Shown one piece after another: positions 56,561 through 64,000 of a stretch of 64,000 bases of DNA. The notes beneath the pieces are model-generated. The model ran no database searches, was not told where the DNA came from, and saw only the letters and a list, made by a program, of their open reading frames with translations. Numbering within the stretch: the first letter of the stretch is position 1; each line of letters begins with the position of its first letter. Origin of the DNA: Steinernema hermaphroditum. Its lineage: Eukaryota; Nematoda; Chromadorea; Rhabditida; Steinernematidae. The stretch is taken from assembly GCA_030435675.1 (NCBI GenBank), contig CM059624.1, positions 3,930,769 through 3,994,768 of the forward strand, given 5' to 3'. The position numbers were made by a program, and so were the translations under genes.

Positions 56561-57117
56561 GTAATGGAGCCCCGACATATCAATGATGATACTACTCGCT
56601 TGGAATCAGCACTGGTCGGAAATGACACGGAAGTTGTTAACTGGCTCATCCACAACAAGAGCCAGACGCCGATCCTCCTGGAAAGCGAATCGATCTTGGG
56701 AGATGCCAGCGAAGTGGAACGCATCTTCGACAATAACCTCTCTGTTTCACCGTAAGAAGGAACCAGCGACAGAGTGTTTACTTGTTTCTCAAGGGAGGAC
56801 GACGGCGACCTCCCAGCTGCAGGACTCTACAAGTTCGAAGGACGGCGCTGAACAGCGACTGGAGACACTGCTCAAGTATATGCGAGAAAGGTGTGGACCA
56901 GTTTCCCAGGACATGTGGAACACCATTGAACAGCTCGTTACGGACGCCGCCGATTGTTTCGCAGTTAATGATTCCGAACTGACGCAAAGTGACATTGTAA
57001 CGCACAGGATCGACACGGGTTCAGCCGCACCCATCAGGGCCAATCGTAGACTCGTTCCGCAAGCAATGAGAAAAGACGTAATCGCTATGGTGCAGAAGTA
57101 CTTGGCACACTGGCTCG
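56561..57117 (+). pseudogene. Nested Gypsy pol leader fragment (plus strand)
   Basis: Plus-strand frames contain NWLIHNKSQTPILLESESIL and then, in another phase, LVTDAADCFAVNDSELTQSD followed by IVTHRIDTGSAAPIRANRRL and VPQAMRKDVIAMVQKYL, the text that precedes RT in Ty3/Gypsy elements. It is a different family from the 38996-44863 element and opposite in direction to the BEL host. Confidence 0.7.
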
Positions 57118-57475
57118 CCGGCTCCGAGCCGGGCCCGAGCTGGAGCCCGACCATATATACTAGGGAAAATTCCGACTGTTCGAAGGGAGCGGTAGCAGAG
57201 GACGAGAGAAATTCCGATGCCTTTGCTCCGCCGCTGTATGCCATGCTCGTCGTCTGCGCCATTTGTACCGACGCCTGCGAACGGTTGATATTGTCCCTAT
57301 TATATATTGGGGCGCCGTGGGCCGACTCGGGTTTGGCTCCGAGCCGGCGAGCCGGAGCCGAGGCGGGTGGTCCGAGTCGGGCAAAAGAGCCGGAGCCACG
57401 AGCCGGAGCCGGCTCGGTTCCGATTGCGAAATCAACCCGAGTCGGCATCTCTGGTTCCAGGACATAATGGCCAAA
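57118..57475. repeat. GAGCCGG-rich insertion
   Basis: Contains many gagccg/cggctc words (gccggctccgagccgggccc near 57117; gagccggagccacgagccgg near 57389) around an AT-richer centre with tatatatact and tattatatattgg. The two GC-rich flanks are roughly inverted copies of each other, and similar words occur at 25601-25728. It is probably a foldback or miniature element. Confidence 0.6.
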
Positions 57476-59237
57476 AAAATGGCCAAAGCTGAAAAATGGC
57501 CAAAATGTAACTTTTCTTCTCTTGTTTCCAGTTGCTCATTCTTCATTTCCGCCACATTACAGATAATCATATTGTCGTTTTCAAAGTTCGGTGTATTGTA
57601 TTTCCCCGTAATCATTGCACCAAATGTTGTAGGAATAACGTGAAGACCTGATGGCAGCTTTTGCGGCTTTCCGGAAATGAATTCCCAGCAGTAATCTGTG
57701 CCGATCAACAAGTTTGGATTCTTCGTCTTCTGTTGCTTTTTCTTGTTTTCAGACAGCTCCAATTTCAGATCGCGTATATATTTTGCATCCTTATTGCTAA
57801 TTGCAGGTCGAGATATCCCATTTGCTACTATAGTCTGTTTCTCCACCGCTTCGATCGTAATCTTCATTCCGCTTTTCGTCTGATTGCATTCGTTCGTTCT
57901 GTGACCTCGTTTCAGACAGCGAAAACACCGATTCTCCAGCTTAATAACATTCCGGCGTTCGTCGTTTGTTCGATATTTAAGACAGTTCTCCGTCGGATGG
58001 CCGGCCAGCTCGCACAAGTTACAGGTAAGTGGAGTCTTTTGTTCCCACGGTTTGTAAGTAACGTGATCAGCTTGTTATGGTTCGAGTCTATTCCGTTGAG
58101 CGTGAACATCGCCAAATTTTGTATGTGCGCTTCGTTCCGAATGACTTCCGTGCGTTGTTGTCGAGAGAGCTTCATGAGAATCTCCTCCAGCTGTTCGATA
58201 AGCAAAGTAACATTGTTCTTGTTGTGACAGTAGTCCTTCGTTAAGATCCGTTGGGTTTGGAACGGAAATTTCTTCACAATCTTTAGCCACGTGTCACGAT
58301 TGTCAACAGGCTGATCCGTACGTTTCATCTGATCGTATATAGCGATAATGTCATCAAGAAGTTGACGCTGGCTACGAATAGCATTGTCCTTACACATAAG
58401 TTTCGCCATTCGATCGGAAAGCACCTCGATAAGTTCTTCATCATTTCCAAATCTGTTCTCAAGTATTTTAAGAGCTCGATCATAGTTTTCCGCGATAGGT
58501 TCAATATTCTAGATCGCTCGTTTGGCATCTCCTCCAGTTGATAATAACAGCTGAGTGAATCGGTAAGTTTTCGAATATCGCTCCTTATGGTAATTGTCTT
58601 TGAACATGATCATAAATCGTCGAAAGTCTCATATATCTCCATAGAACTTCGGGATTTGCGTAACTGGAGGATCTCTCTCCTTGTCATCGTACTTAATCTC
58701 TCGTTTAGTTTCCTGTTCAGTCTTTTTTAACGGCGTCAGTATCTCCAAATCCGTACTCATATCTCGCAAGTCTTCTTCGATATCTGTGAGACGATCAATA
58801 ATCAATTCTGTTTCAGCAGTGATGGAGGGGAAATCAACTGATGCCTTCTCTTCGTTGTCAATTTTTGCAAATGATTCCGAAAAGTCAGTATAAACTTCAT
58901 CGAGCTGCTTGAGATGCTCAGTGATTCTCTTCTGGGCTGCTTTTACTTTCAAGAGTTTGCTGTCTCTCTCTTCTGGCCACTCAATCCTTTCCTCGATAAA
59001 CTTTAGCAAGTATTTTTCCGCTCTATCTCCGCGACGACGAAGAGCATTGATTTGTTTTTGTAGAATAGTCCCACAAAATCCGTTGCCGTTGTCTCCGTTC
59101 ATCGCTAATAAGAGTTCGTAGAGAAGTAAGTCCGACCGATAAATCGAAAGCGATAAGTTCAAAGAATAATGTACTCCGAGAAACGTCTGACCGATGCACC
59201 ATGAAACGGCGGCTGTCCGCTGCCAAAGGTGGTCCAC
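57476..59237 (-). pseudogene. BEL gag, zinc knuckle and protease-like region
   Basis: From 59237: a gag start (MDHLWQRTAAVSWCIGQTF, then LRRRGDRAEKYLLKFIEERI and an acidic coiled region to about 58629). A stretch of broken frames follows, then KIVKKFPFQTQRILTKDYCH and LLIEQLEEILMKLSRQQRTE (58100-58290), LRPLTxA-like text, a knuckle region CFRCLKRGHRTNEC (57870-57935), and IGTDYCWEFISGKPQKLPSG (57640-57720), the strand typical of the BEL peptidase-like domain. Several stops and shifts are present. The insertion at 55890-57475 separates it from RT. Confidence 0.75.
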
Positions 59238-59918
59238 TAAAAAGATCTAAGAGTTGCTCGCCAAACCGTCCTGTGCGATTCTTCCAAATTGAACCACAAT
59301 AGATCGTGCCACGCCGTACAAAACGATCCGTAAATCCGTCGCAAGTTGTGTCAGCCAAAACAACTGCGATTCCGTTGATACACTAGCTCTTCAAGCTCGC
59401 AGGGACCCGGATGTCGCTGCTTATTGAATCCGCAAAGTGAAGAAGACGAGGGGCACAATGAACGGTTGCTCTTTGTTGACCGATCAGAGGCACAAGACGA
59501 CACAAGACGATATAACAGCACGAAGCGACCGATCCGTAGATGGTACGCACAAAAAGAGCCTCGATGATGGTCTGCAACTGCCGTTCGTGATGCTGTCTAG
59601 ACTGGAGAGGATCTTCTAGAAGGTTCCGTTGATGGTCGTTCAGACAGTTCTTTTAGCCAGTAGACAGAGTTCTGCAGAATCGGAAAGAAAAATGGTCGTC
59701 AATGACTGGCTGCGACGACAGATATGATAACAATAGGTATAAAAAATCCAAAACCTAACAGTACTCAACAACGAACCAATCAGTCTTACCGCAACTGTAA
59801 ACATGACGAAAAAAAATGATTGTTTTCCAAGTGTCCCATTTTCAATGCACCAACCCAGTACAAACGGGGAATCCGAGTGCTGCGCATAAAGTGGGCCGAC
59901 GTTGTAGTAGATTGTTAG
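58922..59918 (-). repeat. Right inverted arm (BEL 5' terminal region, minus orientation)
   Basis: Reverse partner of 46048-47044. It continues inward into gag without a break, so this is the native end of the element and the left arm is the copy. Confidence 0.85.
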
Positions 59919-60360
59919 CCGATTCTACAGTTCGACTCGAACCTTCGAATATCGAATACTCGATTCGAAATTCGAGGACTTTAAGTATTCGACAACCCTA
60001 CACAACATATGTGGGGGATCGTTGGTGAGGAGCGGTGTGAAGAGAGCGCAGATGGCGGCAGACAAAGGACATGGAGTGACGTGCAGAGGGCATTCGATTT
60101 TTCTATCTTCGATGGGCATACAGCAATTGTCCCCTGTATATGTTGCGGCGCCCAGAAGCCGAACCGCGTATGGCCTTTCTCCATCATCTCGACGCCATCG
60201 ATTTCAGCTCTTTCGGCAGCAACTCAAGACGTTTTAGGTCTTGCACGGAATATGCATTCGCAAACAGATCACACCTCACGGAAAGAGCGATGCACGACAT
60301 TGATCGCATTGTATGGCACAACATATCCTAGATCATACACCGCTAGTCTTCACTCCCGCC
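59919..60360. other. Right flank of the nest and upstream of the family gene
   Basis: 59935-60000 is the small ttcgaa block ending caacccta. From 60000 the DNA looks unique and GC-balanced and may hold the promoter of the gene at 60361. The open frame extends upstream of the chosen ATG (MAQHILDHTPLVFTPA, from 60313), but the family start is at 60361. Confidence 0.4.
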
Positions 60361-61029
60361 ATGGACACAGTGCCGTTCATCTTCTGCGATGCCGTTGTCT
60401 CAACGCTCACGTATCTGCTCATAGATCAACCTTTTGGCGGCACATGGGGTGCCGCTCTGAAATCTCATCAGGAGATGCGCAAAAATTTTGAGCTTAGGAT
60501 CTCCTATGATCATGGGGGATTCAGTTACTATTTATCAGATTGGCGTATAACTCAGAATCTCAGCTTTCAGGAACTAGCGAATCTCCCTGAGAAATACACA
60601 CGCATCGCTGATGTGGGCATCACAGAGTATATGCGTTACAAACACTCTTCTTCTGAAAGGAACATTTTGCAATTTTTAACGTTTGCGAGACGCCTCATCA
60701 ATGAAGCAAGAATTCACTTTCATATCTGGAATAAAGAGACAAACGTCTTCAATGAGTGCTTCTCGCTGCTGTCTGTCGTCAACTTCTCCGAGATTGTTTT
60801 CTTTTCATCTTGTCTGCCCTCGCAGTTCTACAGTTTTTTGGAGGCACAAGTGCACTCAGGGCGTTTGGAAAGAGCGAAGATTTTTGGAAAATGGCCAACA
60901 GAAACAGTGCAATGCCAGTGGTTAGGGTACTACCGGTGGCCAAGAAAAATAGTGCAGATTCTGGAGAAAACGATGAGCAGGAGCGATGATAGAATATATA
61001 GCCGTGATAAGATGTTGTGTTTGTCGTGA
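60361..61029 (+). CDS. Uncharacterised MD-VPF family protein, second member
   Basis: Single-exon frame of 222 residues from MDTVPFIFCDAVVSTLTYLL. It shares the opening with the 21205 gene and then a pattern of moderate similarity: GGTWGAALKSHQEMRKNFEL here, GSGWAFAFQHHAGNRKWFML there. The middle (QELANLPEKYTRIADVGITE, SLLSVVNFSEIVFFSSCLPS) fits a leucine-rich, repeat-like fold. The tail RAKIFGKWPTETVQCQWLGY ends about 47 residues earlier than in the first gene, so it may be truncated or frameshifted at its 3' end. Function unknown; F-box-like substrate receptor is only a guess from the opening. Confidence 0.65.
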   Translation: MDTVPFIFCDAVVSTLTYLLIDQPFGGTWGAALKSHQEMRKNFELRISYDHGGFSYYLSDWRITQNLSFQELANLPEKYTRIADVGITEYMRYKHSSSERNILQFLTFARRLINEARIHFHIWNKETNVFNECFSLLSVVNFSEIVFFSSCLPSQFYSFLEAQVHSGRLERAKIFGKWPTETVQCQWLGYYRWPRKIVQILEKTMSRSDDRIYSRDKMLCLS

Positions 61030-61559
61030 TTACGACGAAACCGGCATCCTACCCCCTCTCTATGCAGACTGTGCAATAATCTGGCGAGGCCTCCCGCCAC
61101 TTTTATGTTATGTAACCCTTGAGTAAAGTTGTGCGCTACTTCCTCTCCTCTGTCCCTGAGTCTCACACGATACTCTATTGAGCTTCTCTAGCATTGAACT
61201 CTACATGGTGCATCGGCTAAAATAAAAAAGCCAAAAGAAAAGTCCCGCGCGGCGGACTCACTCAACGACCTCAACACACACCCAAAGAGTCAGTGCCGAC
61301 TCGCTGTCCACCGGCTTTCCTTCGCTTCGCAAAAGAACCCTCTACAAAGCCATTGAATTCGAAGCGACAATCGACTCACTTCCACTCGCCTAGAGAGTAA
61401 AGTCTCGCGAATCCGGCACACTAGCTTACACGGTCTAAGGCGATCTCTGGAGCGAACTAGGGCCGGAATCAGCGACGAAGTGTTCATGGTCACGACGAAG
61501 AATTTTAAGAAACGTAAAACGATGTCGGAGATTCCAGGAACAGCCTTTACGAAACTAGT
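61030..61559. other. Intergenic, nothing recognised
   Basis: A minus-strand 67-codon frame (61290-61493) is Arg/Ser-rich without a domain and is not supported. Confidence 0.3.
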
Positions 61560-61960
61560 GTTTGTAAAATACCATTCCTGAAGTGTGCTTTTTTTAACAT
61601 TTGGCCTCTATTTCCTTGAAGTAGAAGTGAACTCGTGGAGTTGTTATGCGTGCATGGCTGTGAGTAAGGGCTATCGAGCTGTGAGTGAGGGCTATCTGCT
61701 CTATATCCCCATTCTCTGTTACGGTACTTAACCAATTAGAAATGTTGGAGTTAACGAAACATGATCAAATCCGATGATCCGAAAAGACCATCTTTTTGAG
61801 ACCAGCTCATGTTCTGATATATGAGGACCACATACATAGGTGCATTCGGTAGATTAGACCCAAGGATGCTCATCAAGAGGAATGCAATGGACAACTGTCG
61901 AATCATAGTGTGGGGTGAGAGTTCACTGAGAGAAGTCACCCATCCATTTTGCCACAAGTC
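61560..61960 (-). repeat. Duplicate of the segment captured in the 921-bp element
   Basis: Shares aacatttggcctctatttcc, ctgtgagtgagggctatctg, tatatccccattctctgtta, catctttttgaga and agctcatgttctgatata-like words with 11360-11580. Minus-strand peptide YVVLIYQNMSWSQKDGLF hints at a receptor-like gene fragment. No mariner end was found beside this copy, so it may be nearer the donor. Confidence 0.5.
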
Positions 61961-62089
61961 TAAACGAGTTACGAGTTTACGAGTTTATTTCTCGTATCTA
62001 AGGCTTACGCCTTGCGAGACGTCATATATATATAGACGTCATATATATTTTCGTCACACTTTCGAATCACGAAAACGAAAAAAGGTCTT

Positions 62090-62200
62090 TCATTTGTGTT
62101 CCCAGTGATCGGTCGGGTCGTCCACTCGCTCTCTCTGAGGCTGCCTGGGGCCGACTGAGTTGAGTGAGCGGTCGTTCTCGGCCGTCATTGTTGGTTACAA
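62090..62200 (-). repeat. Dispersed repeat family A, copy 5 (reverse), with adjacent mariner end
   Basis: The minus strand reads acgacggccgagaacgaccg, ctcactcaactcagtcgg and gagagagcgagtggacgac, paralleling 30975-31060. A mariner-type end (cattttcaatgctccaaccc) follows at 62257-62276. Confidence 0.6.
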
Positions 62201-62510
62201 GTCTAAACACGACAAACATGGCTGACACGAGAAAAATGAATGTTTGTCAGGTGTCCCATTTTCAATGCTCCAACCCGCGAAAATTTTCACGGAAATCTGT
62301 TGAATTTTCGGCGTTACAAAACTTATGAGACACCCTGTACAGCCATGAACGAGGCGATCGTCGCTGTGAGAACAGCAATAACCTGGAAGACGTAAGGGTC
62401 CGTGTTTCTTCCGAGTCCTCCATTTCGAAAGAAATTCGTGAAAAATTATCCACTTATTATCATTTAAGGTGTTACCGATACCCACTGGCCTAAGAAAGAG
62501 TGGTATCTAC

Positions 62511-62557
62511 TAGGGATGCACCCGGTTCCGGTTTTTCCGGTTGCCGGTGCATCCCTA
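62511..62557. mobile_element. 47-bp hAT miniature element with exact 8-bp target duplication
   Basis: The element runs from TAGGGATGCACC to GGTGCATCCCTA (perfect 12-bp terminal inverted repeats) around a 23-bp middle with repeated ccgg. It is flanked on both sides by gtatctac (62503-62510 and 62558-62565). The 8-bp duplication and the TAGGG/CAGGG-type terminus are hAT hallmarks. Confidence 0.9.
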
Positions 62558-62565
62558 GTATCTAC

Positions 62566-63460
62566 GTAGCATCGCGAAAATCACTGTCATCATTAACCTC
62601 AAAATGTAAGTCAGGGTTGCTGCTAGCTACATCAGAAACTCTGATAAAAATTCATTCTGAGCCTCTTTTGGTCTTTTCAAACTAGTACTAAAGTATGTAA
62701 CTCCTAAATCAATTTTTTACCCTCCCCGGGAATATGAATGCATCAATCGATAGCTCTCGGCTTCATTAGTGATTTGCTGTCAGAACTGTGCGAACGGATT
62801 GATCCATACGTAATTACAGGCCACAAACTGAATGGACGGACGCTTTCGGACGCTTTCGTGCGTCTCTGTGAAATGCATTTTCCGTTCGATAGTGAGACAC
62901 AACGGTCTTTGTAGACTTCAGAATTAAGCACCTCTCGTGGTTCCCGTGACGATAGGCTTGCTGTGCCAATTGTGAGTTACAATCGCGAAAGAATTCCTGA
63001 GTTGACGGCGACCATATTCTGATCTGTGATTCTCAAATCTCGCGCATCCAGGACCTTACATGCGGGTCTTTTGCTTCTTGTAGCTTAGTACCATCAAATA
63101 ACCAAATCAGCACTAGCCTACTATTTCCATGAAGTCCGATTCACATTCGGACACTTTCCGTATTGAGGTAGACGCCTAGCAAACTTTTTGCAAAAGCCTC
63201 TTCGGTCTGACCTCATTGTGCACTCTTGAGAGGTCGGAATCGGTCGGCTAGATGCCGATTAAGTGCATGTGTACGGTACCTATGACTGAGGTTTTTATAA
63301 TCTTATTTTTTTCATGGAAAACTGCATAGTTTGGACTGGAGGTCGATTTCGAAATAAGTGTCTTTCTATTTGTTTTGAAGGTTGCTTGTTGCACTTGCTC
63401 AGCGCTTGAGATGATACTTTTATCGTGACTTATGCCGTGTTCTCTTGACTTTCATTATTT
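62566..63460. other. Intergenic, upstream of the last gene
   Basis: Unique-looking sequence without a supported gene. A short run cggacgctttcggacgcttt near 62836 is a local duplication. Confidence 0.3.
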
Positions 63461-63473
63461 CCAGAAATTTGTC

Positions 63474-64000
63474 ATGGATCAATTGTCGGGAGAAATCGTG
63501 GACAGAATCCTCGATCACGTCAACTGCAAAAGTATGGTGAGAACCGCCGCCGGACCGTCCGAACATTGGGCAATCCGGGCTGCCGACCATTTGAAGCGCC
63601 GGTTCTACTTGAACGTCGACATTTACATATATGGCAAAGCAAGCTCTAAGAAAAAAGTGGAAGACGAGAAGATTCAGGTATGCGTCAAGCGCAAGTTCTT
63701 CCACGAAGAATCCTTCGCATTATGGGACTTCAAGAACGCAACGTGGGACCGTCGATACGCCCAGATTCAGGGCATTTCTATCCAAAGCTTTGATCGCCAA
63801 GATCAACTGCCGATCGAGCGGGCCGCCGCTGCCCTGGAAGAAGTACTTCAATTCGTCAGTCTTCCCGTCGACTCCATAGGACGAAGCCGCAGTTCTCTCG
63901 AAATCCATAATATTTCGCCGTCAGCAGTGGACACTGCTTTGAAGATACTCCAAGCTGTTCATAAGACATTCAATCAGCTGCGGAACATAAACCCTCAGGC
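63474..64000 (+). CDS. F-box-like family protein, 5' part (runs off the right edge)
   Basis: Open for 175 codons to the window end without a stop. It begins MDQLSGEIVDRILDHVNCKS, the expected pattern of an F-box start (L-P/S-x-E-I-V-x-x-I-L). It continues as an alternating strand/helix protein: HWAIRAADHLKRRFYLNVDI, KRKFFHEESFALWDFKNATW, LPIERAAAALEEVLQFVSLP. An acceptor (attatttccag) ends 9 nt before the ATG, consistent with trans-splicing or a 5' intron. If it is a true F-box protein it would present substrates to an SCF ubiquitin ligase; that is inference. No intron is needed in the visible part. Confidence 0.65.
   Translation, partial: MDQLSGEIVDRILDHVNCKSMVRTAAGPSEHWAIRAADHLKRRFYLNVDIYIYGKASSKKKVEDEKIQVCVKRKFFHEESFALWDFKNATWDRRYAQIQGISIQSFDRQDQLPIERAAAALEEVLQFVSLPVDSIGRSRSSLEIHNISPSAVDTALKILQAVHKTFNQLRNINPQ

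Larger units (their letters stand above)
46048..59918 (-). mobile_element. Rearranged BEL/Pao retrotransposon bounded by ~1-kb inverted arms
   Basis: The element reads on the minus strand from the right arm: 5' terminal region, gag, CCHC knuckle, protease-like region, RT and RNase H, and a short stretch before the integrase. It is cut at about 47045 and followed by an inverted copy of its own 5' terminal region (left arm). The integrase core and the normal 3' LTR are missing. Three later intrusions lie inside: 55890-57480 (LTR copy, Gypsy piece, GC-rich piece), a TA microsatellite at 55158-55215, and the 6.8-kb tandem array at 47632-54473. Confidence 0.8.

Noticed and set aside
63631..63879. 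82-codon frame inside the last gene
   Set aside because: It is an alternate frame of the longer open frame from 63474, which has an F-box-like start.

Overview
The window is nuclear DNA of a nematode. The signs are a cuticle collagen, a serpentine receptor-like gene, worm-type short introns (mostly 39-48 nt, gt...ttttcag), candidate spliced-leader acceptors just before start codons, and mariner, Tc1, hAT, BEL/Pao and Gypsy transposons. A multigene family whose members begin MD-VPF-FCDAV recalls Steinernema. That genus guess is inference from memory only.

Left part (1-27 kb), gene-rich. Cyclin L (cyl-1, minus, 975-3059) faces a small plus-strand ORF (350-850) stitched from two ends of the same gene without its cyclin boxes. 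The ciliary transition-zone gene nphp-4 (plus, 19 proposed exons, 4359-15759) spans 11.4 kb. Its first intron holds a complete antisense cuticle collagen, a small mariner-like element and a mariner transposase remnant. Its tenth intron holds a 921-bp element with 31-bp terminal inverted repeats. One of its introns appears to be only 22 nt. A small membrane protein gene (minus, 15966-19003) converges on it. Next come a region of dispersed repeats, a family gene (21205-22014), a secreted Thr-rich/Cys-Cys repeat protein (22472-23235), a mariner remnant and AP-2 sigma (aps-2, 24951-26577).

Middle part (27-37 kb): an unusual RING/B-box gene (minus, 26829-29776) with an N-terminal region of unknown type, a multi-pass membrane protein (minus, 31942-32679), a Tc1/mariner transposase remnant and a serpentine receptor-like gene (36045-37016).

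Right part (37.5-60 kb) is a transposon nest. A hAT element is split by a 5.9-kb composite Ty3/Gypsy element. Next to it, a broken BEL/Pao element (46048-59918) is bounded by ~1-kb inverted arms that both carry its own 5' end. The BEL pol region is interrupted by a 6.8-kb tandem array of ~725-bp units and by other retroelement pieces. Beyond it lie a second MD-VPF family gene (60361-61029), a 47-bp hAT miniature element with an exact 8-bp target duplication, and an F-box-like gene running off the right edge (from 63474).

Exon structures were built by hand from splice signals, reading phase and remembered protein families. No alignment or search was run.
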